From NCBI RefSeq assembly GCF_036370855.1, contig NC_088113.1:16140501-16204500 (forward strand): a stretch of DNA of 64,000 bases, written 5' to 3'. This document shows positions 1 through 12,000 of the stretch, one piece after another. Position 1 is the first letter of the stretch, and each line of letters starts with the position of its first letter. The DNA is from Dromaius novaehollandiae (taxonomy: Eukaryota; Chordata; Aves; Casuariiformes; Dromaiidae). The notes below the pieces were generated by a model that was not told where the DNA came from, searched no databases, and saw only the letters and a program-made list of their open reading frames with translations. The position numbers and the translations under genes are program-made.

Positions 1-2295
1 GCCGAAATGCTCTTGAGTCTGAGTTCAGCCATGAGAATATTCCCTCAGTGAAGAGTCGTGATTCTCTGGTAATAAAATAATGTGAAGAATAATGCATTGC
101 ACTTACACAGTACTGTATGGGAAGTGGCAAATAAGGACAGTGGTTGCATCTGTGTAAAAATAAACCCCAGGCTGGGCTCAGAGCCAGCCCTGCTGCTCAC
201 CTACACTTCTCTCCCAGTGCAGCAGCCGGAGCCAGCTCCGCAGCCATCTGGCCGTTCAAGAGGGGAGAGCTGAACGCGCGCCTGCACCTTGCAGCACACC
301 CGCAGCCTACGCAGGTCCCGGGCTCCCTGTCTCGTCTGCAGCTCCCAGCCGTCCTGCCTGCCGGTGCGGTGGTGCCATGCAGCCAGCGTCGGGCAGACCA
401 CTCCGCTTGAAGTCTTTCCCAGGGCCACAGCGTTAACTGCACACGAGGGCAGACGGGATTTCTGGGCATCTCAGGGGGAATCTGGCCTGTGCACACGGAC
501 AGTAATGGATGCAAGGGTCTGGGATTTAGGAGACGTCCCAGGTGTCAGGAATAGCCAGCTGAATTTTGAGGTAGCCACTGAGCCCACCAGTGCCTAGGGG
601 CCACAGGGCAGATCGTGGCCTCCATTTCGGCCAGTTCCTGTCATTCTGGCGGTGCAAGGGAAGGGAGTAGTTGCCAAAAGAGGTTGCAGAGTATCACCTT
701 TCCCACACTCCGTGCAGGCCAAAGGGTTAGCTAGGACACATCCAAGAAGGGTGGCTCTGCTAGCCAGGCCCCTCATCTGGTCAAGTGACCACCGGCTCTG
801 GGGTTGCTCAGTCACACTGCAGGTCAAACAGCCACCACAAAAAAGCCAGGGTAGCGATTTCCTGCTTCTCCTTCTCCTTCCAGGGCTCTGAGCAAAGGTT
901 TGGGTTCCTCTTAGAGTGTATTTAATCTAAAGAGGAGCAGTCGCTTTATTTGGTTAGTAGCTTTTTTCTCTCAGGTTCCACTAATGAGCTTTTAGATGGT
1001 GTTGCATTACAGTTTTTAAATGTTAACGTAAATCCTGTTATTCATTACTATATCTGCACTGATCTGATTTGATTAACTCTTATCTTTGCTCCTGTGGATT
1101 TTATTAATTGTAGTCAGTACAAAATTAGATTTAAGAAAGGCATCATTAAATTACCAGCATTTGAAATAGTCCTCAGAGAGTTTCCCTCTAAATGTGACCA
1201 GCTTCAAGCCCCATCACTTTTTTCTTTTTTTAAGGAGTGTTGTAAGATCTTCTGTTTTATTCATGAAATGTCGTGTTGTCTAATATCACAGCACTACATC
1301 ACGTAACACATCCAGTTCTGTAGTAGTAAATCCCTTCATGTTTCTACATTGTATTCCAATTTGCAATATTAATGCTGTCAGTAACATATAGTGACAACCA
1401 AAACTTTCAAAAGAACATACCGTTTCCATTCCAGACACTCGCTATCTTTTCCAGGAATGGGTATCCCGTCTGAATGGATGTTTCTAGCAGACTATAACAG
1501 CATGACCGTTAAAGCACTGGTGGTACTTGTGAAACCACAAATATGCAGGTCATCTTCTGTGAATAGTAAAACAGTCCCAACAACTTTGACTCTTCCACTT
1601 CAAATCTTAATTTCTTACTATTCCCTAAAAAAAGACAGAAAAATAACAATAATTACAATGATGTAGTAATAATAATAATGATAGTCAGTGGCAGACTAGC
1701 TGCGAAGTGTCTTCCCATATTACATCAGTGCACAACTAATTTTCTGTCCACGGCAGAGCAATTCATCCTAACAGTATCATTTAGAAAGACCAGGAATTTG
1801 GTGACTAAACCATGAATAATACTAAAAGGCAACTTCGCTTTTAGCTCTCCAAGATCCCAAAGAGTTTCCGACTTCTCTCTGTGCCACCCTGCTTACACGC
1901 GCGCTATTATGCTCCCACCAAGGGGCCCCTCCATTGCATACTTGGAGGAAATCAAGTCCACACCTTGAGGTTTTCCAATCAGCCTTATCAGTGTCTTCTT
2001 TTTACATCACCAGAAATAGCTCAGACATCTGCATACATGATGTTGCTGCTCTGCCTGCAGCTGTACTAATACCTGGAAATGCAAGAAAAGAAAAATGAGG
2101 GGCAGCTTTTGAAAATGTGATCATCAAAGTTCAGAAAAAAAGGATGGATGAAGACAGCCCCATCCCCTGCTTCTCATGCACCTCAACCGCAAGTTGAGAT
2201 TTGCTCAAGCCCTGGCTTTCCCTGGCGCCTCATCCTCCCTGAGGCAGTTTTATCCTTTCGCCCCTGGCTGTTTGCAGCAGGGTAAACCCTCCCCG
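1..2295. other. Intergenic stretch, no gene recognised
   Basis: No open frame here has protein-like composition together with splice signals. The first 900 bases are moderately GC-rich with unique sequence. The rest is AT-rich with short homopolymers and an AAT-type run near 1660-1680. Nothing assignable was seen. Confidence 0.6.
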
Positions 2296-3060
2296 CTGCC
2301 CCGGAGGAGCGCAGCCGTTCCCACCGCTCAGCTATCGCTGCCAGCTCTGTGAGCCAGCGGGGAACGTGCAGGAGGGACCTGCGTCCTGCGTGGCCAGGCC
2401 ACATTTCTTCCAGGCACTGAGCTTTTACTTATCGTTTCAGGTGCATCGGGGCAGGTGGCAGCCTCGCCGGCAAGGCTCGCGATGCCCCCGGGCTTTGCTC
2501 CGGGGTGAGGTACAGCCATGGAGCTGCGCGGGTGCCCGGCGGCACCGAGGCCCCGCTGTGCTGCCTCTCTGGGCACAGCCGCTTCCCCCGGGGCTTTTGC
2601 AGGGCTCGCTGGCCCCAGCAGTGTCAGCGAACCCGTCCTGGCCATCCAGGTGCACCCACTGTTTTTGCACCGAAAGGGTTTTCCTAGCTGGGGGATGCAG
2701 GATTCAACACACCAAAACTCGGCACTACAGGGCCATCTCCATCACCCCAGCTCAGCCCTCGCCACACCGGCGACTCTGCCGCCGTCTCCCCGCAGCCGAC
2801 CGCGGCCGGCCGAAAGGGTTTCCAGCACGATGCAGCCCGGCCTCGGGGCCGCCACCGCCGCACAGCCCAGCTGCAGGCAGCTGCCGGCCCGGGCTGCCTC
2901 GAGGCTACGTGCTCCGGCCCGCGCGTGCGGCGGCGATGGGGAGCGGGCGGCCGAGAGCCAGGCGGGAGCACGGCGCTGCCCTGGCGCCCGCCGGGACGAG
3001 CCTTGATTGCTCCGCGCGGGCAGCGCTTGGGCTGCTTTCTGCTGCCTCAGCAGAGAAACC
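2295..3060. promoter_or_regulatory. GC/CpG-rich patch, unassigned CpG-island-like region
   Basis: GC content and CpG frequency rise sharply against the AT-rich flanks, with the densest CpG run at about 2780-3020. Several overlapping frames stay open on both strands here, which is the usual side effect of few stop codons in GC-rich DNA; none resembles a known protein. It could be the promoter of an unannotated non-coding transcript or of a neighbouring gene lying to the left (in human, APCDD1L and its divergent lncRNA lie upstream of STX16). That link is inference only. Confidence 0.45.
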
Positions 3061-6000
3061 CACCACCTGGACCAAAGTCTAAGGATTTAGCCCATAAATC
3101 TTAGGGCTTTGATGAATTCCTTTCCTTTTTTTTTTTCCCCTGTCACAGATGTTAACATTTTTCCAAGCAGTTATATGCTACCTTGGTGAAGTGCAAAGAA
3201 AATAGAAACCACATCTGAAATTATGCAAAGGATAAAGCAGAACAGCGTGGCTCGGTTTAGTGCAGCAATCAAGATTAGATAAGCGGCATATGCCCAGCAC
3301 TGCCTCAGAAATTAGCACGAATGCAAAAGTCATTTTTAGCATGTGTTTGCGATATAAAGCCCTTTCATTCAGAGGGGAAATATGTTGTGCAGTAATATTG
3401 ATGTTTCTTCCCTGATCTGTCAGCTGGAGACACACTGGAAGAGGCAGGGTAATACCATTTCACTGACAGTACAATCTTCTTCTTACTGGAAATAGGCTTA
3501 TTGTGTCTTAGTCAAAACGGATACCATCCAGCACACCCCCATTTACTTCTCCCTGTTTCTGCCATCTGACATTTTTGTATAAACAGATAATGATTTAAGA
3601 AGAGTACGCAGCGGAAAGGAAACCATTTTGCCTGGCAGAGGATGCAAAGTTTTGAGGCCGCACAACTTTAGGTATGCAGATATAACATGACAATTATACT
3701 ATACTTTTAAAACTTGCTTCCTTTTTTTTTTTCAAAACAAAACAAATCAGGAACACAGTTTCTTTCATTGTCCTTTATCATGATAATGGTCATGATGAAA
3801 AGACAAATTGGCCATGTTTAAGTTATTTTCTCCAGAAAGTAAGTTTTATTACAGTAATACTAAAATAAAAGATTGGGAGCTCAATAAATAACACATTTGT
3901 CTACAATCTGTTCATTGAAATGCGGCATTACAGACAGACCTAACAGTTTGGGGAAATCAGGAGCCCTTACTGAGGCCAGGGAATCCCAGTCTCCATGGCA
4001 TTCAAATAGGCAGTTTTCATTGCCAATATTATATATGCACAAACTAAACACATCAGTAATGTCCTGAGAAGATTTTCGACATGACAAAACCGCCTCCCAC
4101 TGCGGGAGTCTAGCAAAATGAGCTGTCTCTTTTAGGCACCCAAGTTAAAGCTAAACAGGAGCAAATACTCCCACAGACACTGCAATTTCTTGTGCAAACA
4201 GTGGCTGAACAACTGGATAATTTCTGCCATTATTTCTGCATCCTTTCTGGTTGTCATATGCAGCCTTAGAAGCTTTGCAAATTCAAACAACACGCACAGC
4301 TGAACGCACACATTGTATGCATCTATCCCCGTGCAGCAGCGACCTAACCCGCAGCCAGCCCCAGGGCACCGCTCTTACACTGCTCCCATCGCTAAATCGA
4401 AAATGCTTCTCAGCTTCACATCTGTATTATTCTTTATGCAAGAAACAAATTGCTCCCACGGCACAGAGGATTCCTCTCCGCGGTCATTAATCTCACATAT
4501 GTGATGCTCACCTGACACGGTTTCCGACATATCGAAATCCCAGCCTTCCAGGCCCGGAGTACCTGACCTCTTCTGCCCTCTCACTAAAGGGAATCACAAC
4601 TCATTTTTTAAAAGGCTGCATCCTCCCACAGAGTGAGGAAAAGCACGGTGCTGCCCTTGTGTGCAATATGTATCTTATAAAAGAAATTCTTTTGTCAAAG
4701 AAACCCACAAATTATAGCCTGAGGCATAAAAATGAGATCTAGATCCCAGCTCAGATTTAGATGTGAACATGCTGTGATCAAAGAGCTTGGAAGCAATGGC
4801 AGTTACACCCTACTGCAACGATCACTGCTCCTTCAAACATAAAGCAAGCGGGTTAGAATCTTTTCACTGGAAACATTTCCAAAGCACACATGGGAGTTTG
4901 ATCAAATACAAACGTTTTTAGGAAAACAATATTTTTTAGTCATTTTTAAAGATATTAGAAAATGCCAGGCAAAATTTGGAATTGTAATTATATTCTCAAA
5001 TCAAAACAAACATACCATTGCCATTTCATTACCTTTAGAAATTTCCCACGAACGATTTCAAGTGAAAATCTTTTAAGCAGAACATGTTCAGTTGAAACAT
5101 TTTACAAAAAAATCATCAGCAGCTTCAGTAAAAGAAAAAAAGTCCAACTGGAGAAAGCAAAGCTTCAAAATTCTCGAAATTAGGTTTAGCTCTTCTCTGT
5201 AAAAATAAAGGTTATAAATAGATATCAACCCAGCCTGTAAAAGCATGGGCCCAAGATATTGCCACAAGTATGACCATAACTAGAGTCAGTGCTAAAGCTG
5301 ACTAGTGAAATATTGGTGCACTAAAGTGTTACTCGCTCAACACTTGAGTTAAGCAAATGATTGCTGTCATAAACAATGCCTGTGTCCCACAAATTGGATG
5401 GATGGACATCAAAATCCCTTATTACTATAGTGCAAAATTACTATGATAAATTTAGAAAGTATTTTTCAAAATTTCAATGTTCTTATGGCATTAATCCCAC
5501 TCTTTGCCTTTCCCATTATTACCATATTAAGTTAATAAGCCTATACCCAAAACAAGTGTCATAAGCAGAGTCAGCTGATAACTAACATAAATCATTTATT
5601 TCAATTCTGAGATTAATTAATATTTGGCTTAATTTTTCTAGTCGTACTTCTCTGGTTAGAAAATGCAGACAATTTCAATGGCCACTTCAGAATCCCTTTA
5701 AATATTGAACTCTGCAGATCATATTTTCCAAACCTGGCTGGTCTGTCTCTTTTAATTAATGACATGGCGCACTAAAATAGATCGCTGTGTATTTTGCAGA
5801 GTATTGCTTGAAGTTTGACTTGTATGACTGCCACTGGCTTTCACAGCTGTTGCCACGAAAACTTCGAATCATTATAAAAGGAAAAATAATGTCTGTGCAG
5901 TAGAATAAGGGCAGAAGTTGCAAATTACATACTAAGAAGTGAATATGCTTAAGTAAACGTGCCATCACTGCCATGTACCAAAGATTGCTACTCTAGTCGG

Positions 6001-6183
6001 AGCTTCATCCAAGAGCGTAAATGGCCGTTACACGTTCTTGGGCCATTTAATCCTCAGCCTTGAGCTCTGCTGCAGAATTAGCAACAGCTAATTTTGAATC
6101 TCTTTAACAGAACTGAGAGCGGTGAGTTGTTTTGCAAGAGAAGCCGAGTCCGATCAGCTGAGAATAGCTTTTGATCACAGTCC

Positions 6184-6274
6184 CTTCTATGGGCTTTCGC
6201 TGGCTAAAATCCACTGGCTCTTCTTCGCGTCTCCTGTGAGATGTCCAGTGGCCATAGAAGCTGTCAGCTTCTAT
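6184..6274. repeat. Inverted-repeat cluster
   Basis: CTTCTATGG (6184-6192) and CCACTGG (6211-6217) are mirrored by CCAGTGG (6245-6251) and CCATAGAAG (6252-6260). The right arm is also the left half of a second perfect palindrome of 10 bp plus a 1-nt centre at 6254-6274 (ATAGAAGCTG / CAGCTTCTAT). A TA-rich tract follows directly. It could be a remnant of a non-autonomous transposon or a cruciform-prone site; no family was recognised. Confidence 0.55.
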
Positions 6275-6289
6275 AATAACTATACCTAT

Positions 6290-6372
6290 ATGCACATATA
6301 TATATATATAAAAAATATATAAAAAAGTGAATTTTATTTTTATATATGTATACATATATATGCAAATTATAC
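6290..6372. repeat. TA-rich microsatellite
   Basis: An alternating TA run begins at 6296 and passes into degenerate A/T-only sequence with repeated TATATA and ATACATATA units. It is simple sequence. Confidence 0.85.
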
Positions 6373-8529
6373 ATATTTGACTCTTTTGCTCGTGGAGCTG
6401 TTCGTACATGAGTTTTGTTTAAATATGTCCAGCTGCAGCGCCTTGGCAAGGGGGCTGCTCCACAACACAAGCACTAACTCAGTTGTCACTCTGGATACGG
6501 AGCTTTTACACAGTGTGACATTTCCACTGATGGATGATGTACCCAAACATCGTGTCTATGTAATAAATGCATATAAGTGAGTAAGCACATTTCATTCCCA
6601 AACAAAAATCATGCCTAGGAGAATAAGAAATCAACAAGCACATTTAGTAAGTGAGAGGTCACTGGACGGAGCTTTTCGCATTAACCCCTTAACTGCTGCT
6701 AAGCCGGAAAGAGCAGCCACTGAGTCCATGTATGGAGAGCTAAAGGTCTCCATTGCCTTGTTCCTTCCCATCCATGCCAGCATGTAACACCAGCGTAAGC
6801 AGGGATTCCTGATATTATAAAATGTTTTATGTCTTAATGCGAACATGAATTGCCGAGATCACCAAAATTCTTCAGGTCTGAAAGATTTTGGCCTGTTGGT
6901 TATAGCCTTAGCTCCTCCCACTGAGCAGTGGTATACAGCAGAGGTGGAGCAGTGTTACACTTCTAGCAGTATCAGAATGGTTTTATTCAACTGGTGTCTA
7001 CTAGTCTTATGGAAACGAGTTGGAAAGGACGCTGGTCTGTTGGGTGAAACCCTGCCCATCACACACGTTACATGATCAGTGCGGCTGGCCTGGCTGCTGC
7101 TGCTGCTTCCAAGTCCCTGAGGGCTTGTTCCACCAGCGCCGCGCATCTACCCTTGTGCAATCTGTTAGGCCGCCACTTGGACAATATTGCTAGATGTTAG
7201 AGAGTCCTGATGTCCTCTTTGGCTGGGTTATAAGGAAAAGCTTCACACATAGCCAATGCCTAAATCATTTTAGGTCCAAACACCCTCGGGGCCTTCATAT
7301 GGTGAGTCCTCTCTGTTCCTGAAACAACCTGCTTTATTTGCTTCACAGCTCTGTCTTTCTCACAACATTTCTTCCTGCAGATCACATAGACAAGCCTGGC
7401 TTTCCACAGCTCTCTCAAATTCCCATCACTACAGGTCCTCTGCCCTTTTCCTTCCCTATTTTGCCTGCTGTTTCCATGGCTCCCTAGGGAGGGAGAAGCT
7501 CCCTCCCCTCTCTCCATCAGCGCCCAGTCTTCCTCGTCCTCGTCCTGCTGCGAGGCAGGAAGGGAGCGCAGACCGGCAGCGCAGAGGACGCGGGAGCAGC
7601 GCTCTCGGCGGCATGCTGAGCCCCAGAAAGCTCTCTCCAGCCATCAGGTGGTCCAGGATCCACAATCCAAAAAATTGGAAGGCAGAAACAAGCTCTCTCT
7701 GTTCTAGTCCAACACCGTTTGGTGTTTTCTCTTACAGGCTGTTCTCTCCACCTCACTGCACAGAGAAAACAGCCCAGAGTATCCTGTTCAGAGCCACTTC
7801 CCCACCCCGCGTCCCGCTGGATGCAGCTTCGGAAAGGCAGCAGAGTGGCGAGGCAGTCGGCGGGGACGGAGCGCTTTTGGGACTCCTTCCCAGCATGTGG
7901 AGCCTGCCTCGTGCAGCGAGCGAGGGCAGTTCCCGCAGCAAGTGGAAAATGGGCTTCACCTCCCTGTGGTCTCGCTGTGGTTTGCTTCCCTTGCGATATT
8001 ATTTTTGAATAGCAGGCAGGAGCTCTGCGTTTCTTGTTCTGTTTAGTAAATCCAGTAACCAAACCTGGCCCACTTCTGGGTGGTCCTTGCAAAATACCAG
8101 AAAACCACGCCAAGGCCATGTGATATAATAATCACAAGGAACACACGGAGTGCTTTGACAGATACCTCAAAATCAGGTTTTCAAGAAACGGGATGTTTCA
8201 ACCAGTATGTCCACTCCCTTTGGGTTTTTTTTCTTTTTTCCACCTATTCCTTTTTCTCATTCACTGCCTTTGTTGTCCATTCTGTCAAACCAGAATTACC
8301 AGCCTGGAAAATGAAGATCGCTGAAGCGTTGCTCCTTGGCTTGGTCTTAGGCTGGGAGATGGTACACTGCACCAAACGCTTTCCACGTTCAAGAATGTGG
8401 ATTTGACTTGCTGGGCAGGCTGACTGGTTTCATGACCAAGAATAAGAAAGTGAGATGCAAAGAGCCAGCCATGGAAGCCCAAACGTAAGCATGGTTTCCT
8501 TTTATTTTCCTAAATACTCTGTGGGTAGA

Positions 8530-9070
8530 GCTAGTGCTCAAGGACTACTCTCGCCGCACGGGGCCGGCTCGGACGCTGCCAGGCGATGTGCCTGCCCACA
8601 CAGCCCCAGCGCTGCCAGCAGACGCCGAGACAACAGCCGCTGCCGTGCGGCCCCGGCCGCCCGCGCTGGCCGCTGCCCGCCGTGCCTCGCCGTGCCTCGC
8701 CGTGCCTCGCACACCAGCTCGGGCCCTGCGCGCCGGCATGGCCAAGGCTCCCTGCGCCGGCTCCAGCAGCGCCCCTGCCCTCCCGCCCCCGGGACTGCTT
8801 CCGAAACGTCTCGGCGCTCAGGGCTGAGCTGTGTGCTGCGAGACAGGCTGAGGAAAGGGCTATAATCCAGTTCCCTGTGCTTCGGCACGGAGCAGGATTT
8901 GGAGCCAGAAGCAGAAGCTGCTCGCAGATTAGCTCGCACGTTAACTTGCTCCGCTGTCTCGCCCCTTGCAGAAGCAGGAGCGCAGCGGGTCGCCGGGCAG
9001 TTCATCTCCCTGCGCACTGGGATTACCCCGAGCGTGCTCAAGTCAAAGGGAAACCGAACTCGCATCGCTA
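8530..9070. promoter_or_regulatory. GC/CpG-rich patch, unassigned CpG-island-like region
   Basis: A second CpG-dense patch upstream of STX16, richest at 8560-8830. It contains a 10-bp tandem repeat (8681-8710). Long open frames occur on both strands, consistent with GC-rich non-coding DNA; no frame resembles a known protein. It may mark a promoter of a non-coding transcript, which is inference. Confidence 0.4.
8681..8710. repeat. Three-copy 10-bp tandem repeat
   Basis: The unit CGTGCCTCGC is present three times without mismatch, inside the 8.53-9.07 kb GC-rich patch. Confidence 0.9.
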
Positions 9071-12000
9071 GCTCAGGTCTTCCCAGCTGCCAGCCACTAA
9101 CGATAAGCTATACTTAACTAACACGCTTCTATTCAAAACTTTTTACAGCTGTGTCGTGTGCACACACAGTCTGTTCTGCAGGGGAGAGGAACCCAGGTCT
9201 CACCAGAGAGACAGGACAGGCTGGCCGGAGACGCCGTGGTAGATTCCTGTTCTGATAACAATCAAATTAATATCCATTTGGAGCAGTAAAACTCTTGTTT
9301 CTTAAGGGCCTGATCCAAGTTACATTACTTCAAATGGGCTGTTTTCTCTCCTCGAGTTGCCTGTGGACCAGCACCTAATCGGGCATCTATGGCCTTATTT
9401 GTCACTGCCCTGATTTAATTAATTGCCATAGTAATAAAAATACTGGTTTAATTCATGCTTACATTAATATTAATCATTCTTGTCTCTTCTCATAAACACA
9501 GGCCCTAATTCAAGTATTACAGTTTTGTACAGCAGACATAGCCAAAAATGTGATAAAAGAGAAATTCATGATCAGAAGTTGGCCGATACAGAAGCAGAGC
9601 GCAGAAATGTGACCGAAGCAAAACAGCGTGATTGATTTTTCCCTCCCTTCACTCCCAGCTGCTGCAATTGGTGTGAGATCTGTCTGGAGACAACGGCATC
9701 CCATTAAGGGAGCAGTTGATGCTGGAAAGGAGCAGGGGACGGGGCAGGGTACACATTCCCCGCTTCCCACCTGGCAGGGATATACGTTTGATTATACAGT
9801 TATTGCACTCCCTGGATGCCCGCTCACTTCTGTGTGATGCCGTAACTCAGCTGCTCAGCTGCACCTACGGAGATGCTCAGGGTTAAGCAGGCACAGCCCA
9901 AAACCTTCGTCCTGGTGTAACCTGCACCTCCCCAGCTCTGCTTCCCCTTGCTGCGTTACCTTTGCCCAGAGCTGCCTCCCCTCCGCCAGGACGTACACAA
10001 TGAAAGAAAGATCCCTCTCCTCGTATTTAGTTAGTGAGGGAAGTGGCTGAGGGACCAGACAGGGACTTGGGCCAGCTGAGCTCAGTCCCCAGCACTGCCA
10101 CGTGCCCCTGTGCAACCTGAGTGTCCCACGCAGGCTTTGAACGTTTCCCGGGTCCAAAAGCAAGCATGATTTCAAGCAGCAAGCCCAGGGTGCCAAAAAC
10201 ACCCACCACCAAATGACCGAGCTCCTGAGCTGCCGGACGAGGCTACGAGTGACCCGGCACGCTGCTGTCCTTGGGTGCCTGTGTGCAGCGGGGTCACCAC
10301 CCTCCCGGAGCACGGCGTGGCGCCGTCCCTCCTCCTCCTCAACAGCACAGCTCCGCGCAGTATTCCTGATTACAATGATTTAGTGTTTGTTCCCTCGTAC
10401 AGTGCTGGACCGAGCCAGCCAGGGCACAGGGAAGCCCGGGACAAGCTGGGATGAAGGGGGCATCCCCACAAAGACAGAGGGAGGCTTGTATAACAGCAAA
10501 GGCAAAAGGTCGAATCCTTTATTAACAAAATCTGCGAGCAATTATAGCAGGCCTTGAATATGGGAGGTATGAGTGCAGCCATTAATATCTAGGGGAGTGG
10601 AGGAAGGAAGACAGAGAGATGAAAGCTGAACACCTTTTTGAACCTCAGCCAAAGCTTTATCAACCATATAACTAAGCGAACATATCCTGCTCAGCGAGAC
10701 ACGTATTCGCCCTGTTTCATTACATTCTGTTCCGTCCTCAGTCATGACGGATCCTGCTGAGACTCGTGTTTAACAGCTTCTTCCTGGAGTGGCTCAAGCA
10801 ACAACAAGAAAAAAAATATTGTGAAAGTCACACCCCATTGAAATTGCATCCTAAAGGGACCTGGTGAGTGCAGTAATTACCAGACCGACTAGGAACACCA
10901 GGGCCACACTCAGCTCAGAGACTGCTGTACACGTTAGAATTAAAAAGGACTCTAAGTAGACACACACACAAAAAAAGGAAATTAGGGACCAGAGAGTAGG
11001 CACAAGAGCAATTCATCATTCCTGATAAGGAACCATTAGGCTGGATTTTGATGGGAGCAGAACCGGGGGACGCCTGCCTTTCTAAGCTTACAAATGCAGG
11101 GTAATCCCCAACTGCTTTCAGATAATGGAAAACTGCATTAACCTGCTAATGCTTCCCAGTGACTCCACCACATCCACCCCCTCACAAGCCTCTCTGCTAC
11201 GTGTTGCACATTCTGGGTGTCCAAATTGATTTCCGTCCTCCGGGACCAATGCAGAATGACTTGGTACAAGAGATCAGAGTGCAGCCCCTTGCTATTTCAG
11301 TTCGAACACGATTCCTGGCTTGTTTTAGCCATTTGGATAGCCTTGACATGCTTTGACTTGCCTGCACCAAAAATGTAAACAGCAGCGCTAAGTGCAACAA
11401 TTAACATTGTGTCTCCGCAGATGTTTGTTTCCCGCGAAGGCGCTCGGAATTCGAGTGGGGAGAAGCCGAGCAGGCAGCGACGCGAGGCTAATGCAGTCCG
11501 GGGCAAACTTCCCAACTGCACTTTTATAAACAGCTCAAGCTGCTCCCCTTTCTATCGGTGATGTCACCGCGAACCTTCGAGTGGGCTGCGGCGTTGCGAT
11601 CCATCATCTGCCAGCCGCTCTTCTTTCCCCGCCGTGTAGCAGGAGGCACCTTGGTGAAACAGCACGTGAAGGCGGCGGGAGGCTTGAAGCGTTTCGGCTT
11701 CATGTGAATGGAGGCCAGTAAGTTCGAGATTCCCTGGATTTTTCATGCAAATTATCTCACCCGAGTCTGCAGATAATGCCATCTAACCGTTGTAGGTTAT
11801 AATTTCCAAGCAGCAAGATAACCTTCATCATCAAGTAAAGGCAAAAATGCCATTAGCAGATAGAGAGGTGATTTAACTCAATCTAGCCATTTGCTCACCA
11901 GTCTGAATTTATGTCATCAGCTGTGATGAAATGAGTGTTTTCTTAGATAGATATGGACAGCTAACACAGCGCAGAACTCGGCAATCTTCAAAGGACTCGG

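Larger units (their letters stand above)
3061..8530. other. Intergenic stretch, AT-rich, no gene recognised
   Basis: No coding exon could be supported. The region holds homopolymer runs (T and C near 3120-3140, T near 3720), a TA-rich microsatellite near 6290-6370 and an inverted-repeat cluster at 6184-6274, listed separately. Short frames on both strands show no recognisable domain. Confidence 0.6.

Noticed and set aside
2366..3082. 238-codon plus-strand frame near 2.4-3.1 kb
   Set aside because: Low-complexity Pro/Arg/Ala-rich translation in a CpG-rich patch with competing frames on both strands; no homology recognised.
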